A stretch of DNA of 64,000 nt from Paenibacillus sp. FSL H8-0548 (GTDB lineage Bacteria > Bacillota > Bacilli > Paenibacillales > Paenibacillaceae). The stretch lies in assembly GCF_038630985.1 (NCBI RefSeq), contig NZ_CP152049.1, forward strand, positions 6,811,501-6,875,500, written 5' to 3'. The position numbers were made by a program, and so were the translations under genes. The notes beneath the pieces were generated by a model that was not told the DNA's origin, made no database searches, and saw only the letters and a program-made list of their open reading frames with translations. Shown here piece after piece: positions 28,135 through 36,828 of the stretch (positions are counted from its first letter, which is position 1; every line of letters starts with the position of its first letter).

Positions 28135-28238
28135 ACAATTTATTGTAAGCGGATTCAACCTATAGGTGGCGGGCATTTATGCTTATCGTTTTATGTCGAA
28201 AAAACAATTTATATAGCTTCATTAAGGTTAATATCTGG

Positions 28239-28575
28239 TTAGGCTAGAATTGCTCGAGTATTGCGAAGAACTGCCTTCATGACTTCCGAATCATTCGAAA
28301 TGCTGCCAACGACTTTAATTTTGCGCTTTCTCACATCTAAGCTTTTTAACTGATCAGTTAGAACCACTCCAGTAAACGGGAGACCTTCAGGGAGCAGAAC
28401 CTCAAAGGCATAGTCCTTTGCTTGGTTAGTGATAGGACAAACAAGAGCAAAACCTGTCAATTCATTAAAAATCAGCTTCAGACAATACAATGGCAGGAAG
28501 TCGACCTGCTTGCTCTCGACCCGCTTGTGGATCAAAATCAAGCCAAACCAAATCGCCGCATGTTGGGATGATCAC
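28239..28575 (-). pseudogene. mazF: Frameshifted MazF/PemK-type endoribonuclease toxin
   Basis: The GTG at 28575 overlaps the mazE stop by four bases (GTGA). The first 36 codons encode a good MazF N-terminus (C-G-D-L-V-W-L-D-F-D-P-Q-A-G-R-E-Q-A-G-R), then TAA occurs at 28467-28465. In the +1 frame the protein resumes at once as N-E-L-T-G-F-A-L-V-C-P-I-T-N-Q and runs to a normal MazF C-terminus. The break is at a T5 run (28467-28471 on the minus strand), as if one T had been added. As written the toxin is inactive. A sequencing error or +1 slippage at TTT-TAA are alternatives. Confidence 0.85.
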
Positions 28576-28841
28576 AACAATTCGTCCCCTTCAACACCTA
28601 AATCTATCTCTTCATGTCGCGGAGATCCCGGCTTAATTTTGGAAAGGAGCATTTTCATATGATCACGTAATTCTTCTGATGTTTCTGATGCCTTTTTTAA
28701 GGGACGAATTAATATTTCATTATTGACAGTGACCATGATTTGCAGCTCCGCACCTTCCTCTAAATTCAGTTGCTTAAGAAACTGACTTGGAATTCGTATA
28801 GCGCTGCTATTCCCCCATTTGCTCAGTGTCGCTGTTGTCAT
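28572..28841 (-). CDS. mazE: MazE-type antitoxin (AbrB/SpoVT fold)
   Basis: An 89-residue antitoxin. The N-terminal swapped-hairpin DNA-binding region is typical (A-T-L-S-K-W-G-N-S-S-A-I-R-I-P), and the acidic C-terminal half (E-E-I-D-L-G-V-E-G-D-E-L-L) is the usual toxin-binding tail. The ATG at 28841 follows GGGGAGG. The gene is intact although its toxin partner is broken. It probably represses its own promoter; short TGTATA/TATACA inverted repeats lie just upstream near 28898-28918. Confidence 0.88.
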   Translation of the reverse strand: MTTATLSKWGNSSAIRIPSQFLKQLNLEEGAELQIMVTVNNEILIRPLKKASETSEELRDHMKMLLSKIKPGSPRHEEIDLGVEGDELL

Positions 28842-29019
28842 AAGAATCAAATCCTCCCCATATATATAATCCAAGTATATATCACCTCAATTATGTTGTA
28901 TATACATAGGATATACATTAACAGCTGTTTTGATACTATTTTAAATGATAAGAACAAAACAACTATTTAGATCATCCACTAAGCGTTCCTTATATTTAGA
29001 TTCATATAATCTCCTAATA

Positions 29020-29044
29020 TAAAAAAAGCCGCCCAAGGGCGGCT
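29020..29044 (-). terminator. Intrinsic terminator of the fliD-fliS-fliT operon
   Basis: AGCCGCCC/GGGCGGCT stem with a 2-nt loop, followed by TTTTTTT on the minus strand. Confidence 0.9.
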
Positions 29045-29065
29045 CAACAGAGTATGCTTATTTAT

Positions 29066-29404
29066 TTATTGCTTGCTGTCGAAAAATACACTATCATCTC
29101 CGTAAGCGGGTGAATCATACGCCGACTTGGAACGTTTGCCTTGATTTATTTTTTCGATTTCAAATAATGCAGTATCACGTAGAAGTGTCATTCTGCTAGT
29201 AATAACAGCATCCATCTCGGCAATGCGTAGAACAAGAGGTCGAAAGGCTACTACTTGGTCAGAAGCGGGTGTCAAATGCTGCAAATCTGTAAACACCCTA
29301 TCTCGCTCCTGCATGTAAGCTTCGATATCCTCTAGCCCGCTAGTCTCACCCTGCGAAATAAGATCAGACGACAGTTGAATGAGTCGCTGCAAAGTTGCTT
29401 CCAC
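29066..29404 (-). CDS. fliT: FliT-like flagellar chaperone
   Basis: A 112-residue, mostly helical protein in the position of FliT, directly after fliS and overlapping it by 41 bp. FliT-type proteins chaperone the cap protein FliD. The sequence is weakly conserved, so the name rests mainly on position, size and helical pattern. The GTG start has GGGG 7 nt upstream. Confidence 0.7.
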   Translation of the reverse strand: MEATLQRLIQLSSDLISQGETSGLEDIEAYMQERDRVFTDLQHLTPASDQVVAFRPLVLRIAEMDAVITSRMTLLRDTALFEIEKINQGKRSKSAYDSPAYGDDSVFFDSKQ

Positions 29405-29789
29405 TCGCTTGCCCCGCTGACTGATTAAATTGTTTTGCAGCTTGATACCAGGTTTCTTTCAGCTCGATCAGATGGTTCAGCACTTCTTCGGCAGGCTCCG
29501 TCTTCTTACTGATGTTCGCCTCCGTTAGTCGCATATTGAAATAATCGTATAATTTCAATAAATTTTCCGCAACTGGTGACGTACGGTCAATCGTAATAAT
29601 AAATTCATTAATAATGGCTTGTGTTTTTAGGAAACCAGTATTAGCATCTGAATAATTGCCGTTCTTGATTCCTTCGATACCCTGACGGCAAAAACGAATT
29701 GCACCATCATATAGCATAATGAGTAACTGCTGTGGAGTAGCCGTTTGTACTGTTGTCTGCAAATATTTATTACGCTGTTGAGCAAGCAT
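29364..29789 (-). CDS. fliS: Flagellin chaperone FliS
   Basis: A 141-residue helical chaperone that binds the flagellin C-terminus before export. The N-terminus (N-K-Y-L-Q-T-T-V-Q-T-A-T-P-Q-Q-L) and L-I-M-L-Y-D-G-A-I-R-F-C-R-Q are typical of FliS. In B. subtilis FliS also works with FliW/CsrA in flagellin homeostasis. It lies between fliD and fliT. Confidence 0.93.
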   Translation of the reverse strand: MLAQQRNKYLQTTVQTATPQQLLIMLYDGAIRFCRQGIEGIKNGNYSDANTGFLKTQAIINEFIITIDRTSPVAENLLKLYDYFNMRLTEANISKKTEPAEEVLNHLIELKETWYQAAKQFNQSAGQASGSNFAATHSTVV

Positions 29790-29800
29790 CTGTTATCCCC

Positions 29801-31657
29801 CTATGTGCTAAATTGCTGACTTAACCATGCGCTTTGAGAGTTCATTTTATCTAGATAGGTTTCCATTGCGGTGAATTGGCTGTAATACCGTTTTTCTAAG
29901 TTCTCTAACCGTAAAGTCATTGCGGCAATTTGTTCATCATAACGCAATGATTCTTTGCCCATTGCATAGTTGTTTTCGAGCGCTGTTGACGTACCCGCTT
30001 TTTCCGTAATTTGCTTGAACAAAATTGAAGCTTGATCATACAATCGAGTAGCAATGCCGTCACCGGAGCTTGTAGCTGCATCTGTAGTAAACAAAGCCAT
30101 CACTTCATCCGGTTTCTCAGCCAAAGCGGCCTTGAGCTTCGTTTCATCAATATAAAGCTTACCTTTGTCATCATACGATCCAGATATTGTAGAACCGCTG
30201 ATATTGGTATTGGAAATTCCGATGTCTGAAAGACTTTTCAACTGCCCAAGCGGTAGTCCGCTTAACGAATCACTCAAAGCGCGTCGAAGCGACTGAAGGC
30301 CATTGGAGAGTAATGGGTCATTTGCAAGCGTCCCTGCTTTAGCAGCAGTTTCCCACTTTTCTATTTCCTTCTCCGTCATATCTTCTTTCTGAGCATCGGT
30401 CAATGGTGGATAATCACGGTCACGCTTCTGTCCTATTCCAGTATTGACCGCTTCAATAAGCTCGTTATATTTATCTACAAACTTTTTAATTGTATCATAT
30501 ACTGCGTCAACATCTTGAGTAACTCCCACTGTCACTTCTTCAAAAGGACTTGCCTTCTTCAGCGTAAAATTCATACCGCCTATAGCGACCGTATTGGAGC
30601 TATACTTGCCGCTAACACCATTAAAAGTAACTTCAGCATCATTACCGTTCGTTGTTTTGACCGAATAAAAATCCTTGGGAACTGATGTCGAGCTTGTCAA
30701 ACCCAAAGATGTCAGTAATGCATTGCTTGAATCATCGCTGAAGCCACTTGCATCCAAAGCTTTATTTGGGTCATTAAAAGCTAGTTTACCTTCAGACGAT
30801 AAATATGCTGTAGCACCCGAAGCCGTTCCTATTTCTTTATTAATGTTATTAATTAGCTGTCCAATGGTCGTTTTATTGGTGATATCAAACGTTTTCTCAT
30901 CGCCGTTTACTGTCATTTTAAACTGCTTCGTGCCTGTCAACTCAGAGTTGATCACGGATAAAGAGGAAGTAAAGGCCTTATCACCCTCAAATACCTGCCC
31001 TTGAGATGTAGTGCTTCCACTGAGGTTAAGAAAATCATTAATCTTCTGGTCTTGCATGCTTAATGATATATTAGAAGCGTCTCCTGTTGCAGTAGAGACA
31101 AAAAACATCGTGTCCAGCTTCTTGTCATACGTAACTTTAACACCGGTTACAGAAGACTTGCTGTTCACTGCAGCAGCAAACTGCTCTAACGTATCTGTGG
31201 CCTTTATTGAAATTGTCGATGTACCCTTCTCTCCGCCAATGGTAAATCCGGTTTCGCCGGTCCAAGCCGCATCGGTTAATTCACCTAGAGTGGACACCTG
31301 GGCTAACTTTCCTTCTGATAATTTCCCCGTACTTAAAGATCCAGCCGAAGCCAATTTGTCAACCGTAAATTTATACTGTCCTTCATTAGCATTAGCCGTT
31401 CCCGTAACGGTAACAATACTTTCATTCGACGAGGTTACTTTTTTTGATAAATAACCTGTTTGCAAAGTCATATCGAACGCTGCGTTTTTAAAATCTAAAA
31501 TTTTGTTGTTCAGCGTACGATAATCGTCACGCTTCCATTGGAGCAATTGCTTTTGCTGTTGGACTTTTTCCATCGGAATCCTGCGTGCATCCATCATTTG
31601 TTTAATGATCGTATCGTAATCGATGCCCGAGGATAAACCTGAAATGCGATTTGCCAT
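29801..31657 (-). CDS. fliD: Flagellar filament cap protein FliD
   Basis: A 618-residue hook-associated protein 2. It opens with I-S-G-L-S-S-G-I-D-Y-D-T-I-I, typical of FliD, carries flagellin-IN-like modules in its middle (I-K-A-T-D-T-L-E-Q-F-A-A-A-V-N), and ends in a helical D0/D1 region. It is longer than many homologues (~500 residues). The ATG at 31657 follows AAAGGAG; the 31678 codon has no ribosome site. Confidence 0.92.
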   Translation of the reverse strand: MANRISGLSSGIDYDTIIKQMMDARRIPMEKVQQQKQLLQWKRDDYRTLNNKILDFKNAAFDMTLQTGYLSKKVTSSNESIVTVTGTANANEGQYKFTVDKLASAGSLSTGKLSEGKLAQVSTLGELTDAAWTGETGFTIGGEKGTSTISIKATDTLEQFAAAVNSKSSVTGVKVTYDKKLDTMFFVSTATGDASNISLSMQDQKINDFLNLSGSTTSQGQVFEGDKAFTSSLSVINSELTGTKQFKMTVNGDEKTFDITNKTTIGQLINNINKEIGTASGATAYLSSEGKLAFNDPNKALDASGFSDDSSNALLTSLGLTSSTSVPKDFYSVKTTNGNDAEVTFNGVSGKYSSNTVAIGGMNFTLKKASPFEEVTVGVTQDVDAVYDTIKKFVDKYNELIEAVNTGIGQKRDRDYPPLTDAQKEDMTEKEIEKWETAAKAGTLANDPLLSNGLQSLRRALSDSLSGLPLGQLKSLSDIGISNTNISGSTISGSYDDKGKLYIDETKLKAALAEKPDEVMALFTTDAATSSGDGIATRLYDQASILFKQITEKAGTSTALENNYAMGKESLRYDEQIAAMTLRLENLEKRYYSQFTAMETYLDKMNSQSAWLSQQFST

Positions 31658-31687
31658 GATATTATTTTCTCCTTTCAAATATTCAAA

Positions 31688-32107
31688 TTAACGTTTCTCG
31701 TCAATTATGATACCGGCCATTTCCCATAGCTTGGCGATAAAATCAAGCGACTTTTCAGGAGGAATTTCGCGAATGATATCTCCAGTATCGCTATCTAGAA
31801 CTTTAACCGCAATTCGCTTTGTTGGTTCATGAACAGTGAACTCCAAAGATGTCGCTTTGCCCTGCATGCTCTTCATAGCACTTTCAATAGCTTTAACCAC
31901 TTGTTCTTGACTGATCGTGAAGCTATCACCCTTAAGCTCCGCATTCTTTAGTGCTGCGACGTTGTTAATCATCGACGGCACTCGCTGCAAGGAATTACTG
32001 TTGGCTATAGCGGTTTGATCATTATTTACTGTCGATTCTGAGCTGCGTAATATAGACCGTTCTTGTGCCCCAGTATGACTGCCTGAGATCGACAAATTCG
32101 TATTCAT
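31688..32107 (-). CDS. flaG: FlaG-family flagellar protein
   Basis: A 139-residue protein whose C-terminal ~75 residues match the FlaG fold (L-E-F-T-V-H-E-P-T-K-R-I-A-V-K-V-L-D, G-D-I-I-R-E-I-P-P-E-K). FlaG affects filament length in other bacteria. The N-terminal half is low complexity. First gene of flaG-fliD-fliS-fliT behind a sigma-D-like promoter. Confidence 0.88.
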   Translation of the reverse strand: MNTNLSISGSHTGAQERSILRSSESTVNNDQTAIANSNSLQRVPSMINNVAALKNAELKGDSFTISQEQVVKAIESAMKSMQGKATSLEFTVHEPTKRIAVKVLDSDTGDIIREIPPEKSLDFIAKLWEMAGIIIDEKR

Positions 32108-32148
32108 ACAAGCCCCAACCCTCCATGGTAAAATTCTTATTACCCTAT

Positions 32149-32176
32149 ATATCGGAATCCTATTTGAATTGTGTTA
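32149..32176 (-). promoter_or_regulatory. Sigma-D-like promoter of flaG-fliD-fliS-fliT
   Basis: TAAC (32173-32176), 16 bp, then TCCGATAT (32149-32156) on the minus strand, close to the TAAA-N15-GCCGATAT consensus. Confidence 0.65.
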
Positions 32177-32184
32177 TAGGAAAT

Positions 32185-32217
32185 AAAAAAAGAGACTCTG
32201 AAATTCCAGAGTCTCTT
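32185..32217 (-). terminator. Intrinsic terminator of the flagellin gene
   Basis: AGAGACTCTG and its complement form a 10-bp stem followed by a T-run on the minus strand. Confidence 0.9.
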
Positions 32218-32234
32218 GGTCGTACGAGTACATA

Positions 32235-34478
32235 TTAACCAAGCAATTGAAGAACGCCTTGCGGCTGTTGATTTGCTTGTGCAAGCATCGCTTGTGCAGC
32301 TTGGGAAAGGATGTTGTTCTTCGTGAACTCCATCATTTCTTTCGCCATATCTACGTCGCGGATACGGGATTCAGCAGCAGTCAAGTTCTCGGAAGAAGTT
32401 CCCAAGTTGTTGATTGTGTGCTCTAGACGGTTTTGAACAGCACCAAGTTTCGAGCGTTCAGTGGATACCGAGTTAATTGCTGTATCAAGAACACTAATTG
32501 CGTTAGCAGCGCCAGTAGTAGTTGTGATGTCTAGGGAGCTTTCTACAAACTTATTATCTGTACCGTCAGTAACATTAGAAGAAGCGCTAAAGCCTGTTCC
32601 CGCTCCTGTGATACCAAGTGCACCAGCTCTCATATCAGCAATCGATAGAGCCATAGTTTGGTTTTGGTTTGAGCCGATTTGGAAAGTAAGCAATTCGTTC
32701 TCAGTTGCTTTACCTGTCGAGTTAAGACCCTCAAGTCCAAGTGTAGTAGCAAGCTCATCACTAGCACCCACAACTTCAACACTCGATGCTGTACCTGTTA
32801 GAGTCGAAGAGATCTGAAGTTTGTTATCTTTAATAGATACTTCAAAATCAGTTGCTCCAGCAGCTTTTAATTGATTTGTAATTTCATCTTTAACTTGTGC
32901 TTGAGTATACGCAGTACCTTTCGTGAAGGTAACAGTCGCAGCTTGACCATTTACTTTCAAATCTAACGTGTTGTCTGCTACAGATCCGGCATCATGACCA
33001 GTTGCTGTAGTAACATCTAGGCCTAATTGTGCAGCTAGCTCACCAGTACCAGTAACAGCTATTGCTGTAGTAGTCGATGCTGTAGAAGCAATTTTCACTT
33101 TTCCATCTGTATCAATGCTCGCAACAAGATCGTCAGCAGCCAATTTTGTGTTCAAGTTTGCGATAACAGCATCTGTGTCCGCATAATTACCCGCATCTAG
33201 AGTGTAAGTTGTACCATTAATTTCGATATCTTTGTTGTCTGCTCCAGCTGCAGCATTAGTGCTTGTTGCGAAACCAAGACCAGTTGCAGCATTACCACCA
33301 GTTACCGAAACATTCTCAATACCAGCGCCTGCAGTGAATACCAGTTTGTTGCTCGCATCAAATGATGCTGTAACGCCTACTGCACCAGCAGCAGTTAGCT
33401 TAGCATTAATATCAGTTAGGAATGTGCCCTGATCAGTAGCATCTGTTAAGTCGTATGGAGCACCAGGTTCGGTAAGCGCAACCGTATACGATTGGTCATC
33501 TACTGATAGTGTAAGCTCATTTGCCGCTGCAGTAGGCGAGTAAGTTGTAACCGCCGTGCCGCCAGTCGCAGTTGCATCAGTAGCACCAATTCTGATTGCA
33601 CCTGCTTGACCTTGAACAGAAGTAGCCGGATTCGCGTTGTTGCCAATGAATGTATCAGCAAAGCCACCGCCAGTTACGGAGATAGAAGCTGCACCAGCGC
33701 CTTTAACTGTAGATTCAATTACAATTTTACCGCCAGAAATTGAAGCTTTTGCATCAAGACCGTCAGTAGTCAGCTTAGTGTTCAAATCAGTAAGAGCAGC
33801 ATCAAGGTCTGCGCCTGTCAAAGTATAAGATTTCTCAGTACCACCAACATTAATCGTAATCTCATCTTGGTCAGTAGTGAATGTATCAGCACCAGTTACG
33901 GCAACTCCACCAGTCAAAACGGATTTTGTATCTTCTGTTTGTAGATTAGCGGCATTGCCAGCTTTTGCTCCAGCGAACGTTTCAGCTACATCATTCAATG
34001 TAAGGCCTGTAACTGCAGCTGTACCACTTACGGATGCGCTTGTTGCTGCTTTATAATCGAAATCACCTTTCAACAAATCCTTGTTGTTGAATTGTGTTGT
34101 TTTACCAATACGGTTGATTTCAGAAGTAAGCTCATTAACTTCGGATTGAAGCTTCTGGCGATCTTCAGTTGTATTCGTATCATTCGCCGATTGAACAGCA
34201 AGCTCACGCATACGTTGCAAGATGCTGTGAGTTTCGCTCATCGCGCCCTCAGCTGTTTGAATAAGAGAAATGCTATCTTGCGCGTTTTTGGAAGCCATAT
34301 CCAAACCGCGGATTTGAGCACGCATTTTTTCGGAAATAGCTAGACCTGCTGCATCATCGCCAGCACGGTTGATTTTCAAACCGGATGATAGTTTCTCAAG
34401 GTTCTTGCTAGTACCTGCTTGGTTAGCACCCAATTGACGGTGAGTGTTTAGAGCTGCGATGTTGTGATTAATACGCAT
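32235..34478 (-). CDS. hag: Flagellin, unusually large (747 residues)
   Basis: The filament protein. Conserved D0/D1 ends are intact: residues 1-140 (M-R-I-N-H-N-I-A-A-L-N-T, L-S-S-G-L-K-I-N-R-A-G-D-D-A-A-G) and ~650-747 (ending Q-G-V-L-Q-L-L-G). The ~500-residue centre holds about four flagellin-IN-type modules of 80-95 residues, each with D-L-N-T-K-L or D-I-N-A-K-L-like helices and G-K-I-V-I-E-S-T-like strands, rich in Ala, Thr, Asp and Gly. B. subtilis Hag is ~304 residues, so the exposed D2/D3 part is greatly expanded. A lysine methylase gene lies next to it. The ATG follows AAGGAGG. Confidence 0.95.
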   Translation of the reverse strand: MRINHNIAALNTHRQLGANQAGTSKNLEKLSSGLKINRAGDDAAGLAISEKMRAQIRGLDMASKNAQDSISLIQTAEGAMSETHSILQRMRELAVQSANDTNTTEDRQKLQSEVNELTSEINRIGKTTQFNNKDLLKGDFDYKAATSASVSGTAAVTGLTLNDVAETFAGAKAGNAANLQTEDTKSVLTGGVAVTGADTFTTDQDEITINVGGTEKSYTLTGADLDAALTDLNTKLTTDGLDAKASISGGKIVIESTVKGAGAASISVTGGGFADTFIGNNANPATSVQGQAGAIRIGATDATATGGTAVTTYSPTAAANELTLSVDDQSYTVALTEPGAPYDLTDATDQGTFLTDINAKLTAAGAVGVTASFDASNKLVFTAGAGIENVSVTGGNAATGLGFATSTNAAAGADNKDIEINGTTYTLDAGNYADTDAVIANLNTKLAADDLVASIDTDGKVKIASTASTTTAIAVTGTGELAAQLGLDVTTATGHDAGSVADNTLDLKVNGQAATVTFTKGTAYTQAQVKDEITNQLKAAGATDFEVSIKDNKLQISSTLTGTASSVEVVGASDELATTLGLEGLNSTGKATENELLTFQIGSNQNQTMALSIADMRAGALGITGAGTGFSASSNVTDGTDNKFVESSLDITTTTGAANAISVLDTAINSVSTERSKLGAVQNRLEHTINNLGTSSENLTAAESRIRDVDMAKEMMEFTKNNILSQAAQAMLAQANQQPQGVLQLLG

Positions 34479-34483
34479 TTTAA

Positions 34484-34526
34484 TTTCCTCCTTGAAATAA
34501 GTTCGAATTTCCGCATCCTTGCGGAA
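34484..34526 (-). promoter_or_regulatory. Predicted CsrA-binding leader of flagellin mRNA
   Basis: On the minus strand TTCCGCA-AGGA-TGCGGAA (34509-34526) is a 7-bp hairpin with AGGA as its loop, the preferred CsrA target. A second GGA lies in the Shine-Dalgarno AAGGAGG (34484-34493). Two sites, one covering the ribosome site, match the known B. subtilis hag design, in which CsrA blocks translation and FliW removes CsrA. Both regulators are encoded 1.8-2.2 kb away. Confidence 0.75.
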
Positions 34527-34571
34527 GCTTACGATATATAGGTCGGCCGCCCCATTATCGCGCTACTATAT

Positions 34572-34598
34572 TTATCGAACGCTAGCCCTTAAAATTTA
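34572..34598 (-). promoter_or_regulatory. Sigma-D-like promoter of flagellin gene
   Basis: TAAA (34595-34598), 15 bp, TTCGATAA (34572-34579) on the minus strand. It gives a leader of roughly 90 nt that includes the CsrA hairpin. Confidence 0.65.
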
Positions 34599-34744
34599 AT
34601 AGCAGATTCAAATAATATTATATTTTTTAAAAATTTGTCGATAAATTGAATAGAGCATTGCAAATCATGTCGGATTACTTGCTGCAAAGGCCTGTTTTCT
34701 AACAATTAAGATGTGGCATTCTGAAAATTTGGGGAGGCAATTTA

Positions 34745-35986
34745 ATGAGTACTCGTAATAGTTCAGCGATCATTCCTCAATACATGCGCGATTTCTCATG
34801 CATCGGTTCTGCTTGCGAGGATAGCTGCTGTATCGGATGGAAGGTTTCGATTGATGAGGATACGTACAAGAAATATAATCGCGTCCGCGATAAAGACTTA
34901 ACATTCACGCTTCAAAAGAAAGTTACCCGCAATCGTTCAAACCCCAGTCCAAATAATTATGCAAAGATTAAGATGGAGCAGGATGGCAGTTGCCCGTTTC
35001 TCGATACCGAGAAGCTGTGCAGCATTCAAAAAAAACTGGGCGAGGAATATCTGTCTACGACATGCGCCACATACCCTAGAATGACTCGTAATGTGAATGA
35101 TGTGCTAGAACAGTCTGGAACCGTATCCTGCCCCGAAATTGCGAGGCTTGCCTTGCTCAATCCAGATGGCATTGAATTTGATGAGGTCCAGAATCAAGTA
35201 GATGGAAGGTCTGTGAATGTAGGTTCACTGGACACTTCGGATATTCGTTTGAAAAACAGCCCAAAAAAATATTTATGGGAGCTTCGCATTTTCACCATCT
35301 CATTATTACAAAACCGCATGTACCCTTTACAAGATCGACTCATAATTTTAGGCATGTTCTATAATAAGCTCTCAGAGCTTATTAACGAGAAACAGCTAGA
35401 TCAGATCCCCACTCTCATTAGCTCCTATACAAATATAGTAGAAAGCGGTTCACTTCGCGAATCACTTAACGGCATTCCTACACAGCAAAATTTGCAAATG
35501 GAGCTTATTAAAGCGATGACCGATGAACGTTTCCGGATGGGTATTAAGAACGAACGTTTTCTTCAATGCTTCACAGAGGCGCTCTTAGGACTGGGCTATG
35601 TAAAGGACTCTCTTTACGCCGATGTCGCTGCTAAGTATAGTGAAATGATCTCGCTCTATTATGAGCCATTTATGAATGAGCACGAATATATTATGGAAAA
35701 CTATCTCGTAAATCATGTATTTAAAAATACCTTTCCATTCAGCGAATACGAAAATGTCTTTGAAGAGTATGTGATGCTCGTTGTACATTTCTCCATAATC
35801 AAAATGCTGTTTATCGGAGTAGGTGGCTATCATAAGGGAATGACCACTGATCTTGCAGTTAAAATTATACAGTCCTTCTCCAAAATGTTCGAGCATAACA
35901 AATCATTTCTCACTAAAATGTCCGATACACTGAAAAAAAATGGATATACTAGCATGGCCTATATGTCAATTCTCATAAAAAACTAA
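34745..35986 (+). CDS. fliB: Flagellin lysine-N-methylase (FliB-like)
   Basis: A 413-residue protein with the Cys cluster of the FliB family at its N-terminus (F-S-C-I-G-S-A-C-E-D-S-C-C-I-G-W; Cys 19, 24, 28, 29) and more Cys in C-P-F-L and T-C-A-T-Y-P-R, consistent with an iron-sulphur centre. Family members methylate surface lysines of flagellin. It is divergent from the flagellin gene, inserted between hag and csrA, an apparent addition to the B. subtilis order. Strong ribosome site GGGGAGG. The lysine targets in this flagellin are not predictable by eye. Confidence 0.85.
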   Translation: MSTRNSSAIIPQYMRDFSCIGSACEDSCCIGWKVSIDEDTYKKYNRVRDKDLTFTLQKKVTRNRSNPSPNNYAKIKMEQDGSCPFLDTEKLCSIQKKLGEEYLSTTCATYPRMTRNVNDVLEQSGTVSCPEIARLALLNPDGIEFDEVQNQVDGRSVNVGSLDTSDIRLKNSPKKYLWELRIFTISLLQNRMYPLQDRLIILGMFYNKLSELINEKQLDQIPTLISSYTNIVESGSLRESLNGIPTQQNLQMELIKAMTDERFRMGIKNERFLQCFTEALLGLGYVKDSLYADVAAKYSEMISLYYEPFMNEHEYIMENYLVNHVFKNTFPFSEYENVFEEYVMLVVHFSIIKMLFIGVGGYHKGMTTDLAVKIIQSFSKMFEHNKSFLTKMSDTLKKNGYTSMAYMSILIKN

Positions 35987-35996
35987 TGATATTCAG

Positions 35997-36034
35997 AAAG
36001 GCTGCCAATCGTTATCGATGGCAGCCTTTGTTGT
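35997..36034. terminator. Terminator between fliB and csrA
   Basis: AAAGGCTGCCA pairs with TGGCAGCCTTT around a short loop, with T-rich sequence on the plus-strand side. It can serve fliB and, less well, csrA. Confidence 0.8.
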
Positions 36035-36045
36035 TCTATTCAAGC

Positions 36046-36288
36046 TTACGTTTTTGTTATTCGGCCGCTCTGGAGCAACCGTGCTATTTGATCAAGCGAG
36101 CCTGCATTATGGGCTGCTTCCTGATTCGAACTAATGATGGAATCATAAAGCTCTTTGCGATAGATATCGATTTCCTTAGGTGCGCGTATACCTAGCTTTA
36201 CAGTATCCCCCTCCACCCCTAAAACCACTACCTCAATATCTCCATCAATAATAATCGATTCATTTTGTTTGCGTGATAATACGAGCAT
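36046..36288 (-). CDS. csrA: Carbon storage regulator CsrA
   Basis: An 80-residue RNA-binding translational repressor. The N-terminus M-L-V-L-S-R-K and the strand [11 protein letters not shown] are canonical. In Gram-positive bacteria its main target is the flagellin mRNA. It follows fliW by one base, so the antagonist and repressor are cotranslated. Confidence 0.96.
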   Translation of the reverse strand: MLVLSRKQNESIIIDGDIEVVVLGVEGDTVKLGIRAPKEIDIYRKELYDSIISSNQEAAHNAGSLDQIARLLQSGRITKT

Positions 36289-36289
36289 G

Positions 36290-36709
36290 CTAAGCCCCTC
36301 CTTGCAACGAGGAGCCTATCGACACTTCGAACAGCGGTGCTCGAGCACTGAAGCTGCTATTATGGATAATATGCTGTTTGCCTAATCTCTTTGTCTTGTT
36401 GAATACTAGCGGAGCAAGCAAATTTAATGTTGCTTCTTTGGGATCAGCAGGGATGGTTAGAATAGACCAGATCTCAACATCAGTCTCATCAGCAATTTCA
36501 AGCTCATCCATGACCGACTGGGGCAGATCCCATTCATAATCCGCTCGGAAATAAAAAGGGCTGGCAATCAAAAAAGAAATCTCATTATGATTCACAGGCT
36601 TGAGCAGCTTCATTGGCAAATCACCTTCTACTTCCGTCATCACAAATTGCTGCAAATTTTCGAAGCCGGGAATTCCATATTTGAAGTGGATGTTTTGTTC
36701 AGTCATCAT
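36290..36709 (-). CDS. fliW: Flagellar assembly factor FliW
   Basis: A 139-residue CsrA antagonist and flagellin-binding protein. The motif [11 protein letters not shown] at the N-terminus and F-L-I-A-S-P-F in the middle are typical. The ATG at 36709 follows AGGAG; upstream in-frame codons are unlikely. In the partner-switch model, FliW bound to flagellin releases CsrA, which then blocks flagellin translation. Confidence 0.95.
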   Translation of the reverse strand: MMTEQNIHFKYGIPGFENLQQFVMTEVEGDLPMKLLKPVNHNEISFLIASPFYFRADYEWDLPQSVMDELEIADETDVEIWSILTIPADPKEATLNLLAPLVFNKTKRLGKQHIIHNSSFSARAPLFEVSIGSSLQGGA

Positions 36710-36828
36710 GTGCATCTCCTTTTTTTCGCATACTCCCATAATAGAAAAACTATAGACCACAGTCTGCGTTGACGCAAACTTTCTGGATCTATAGTCTCGA
36801 TACGGTTGCTGCTTGTAGCTATATTTGT

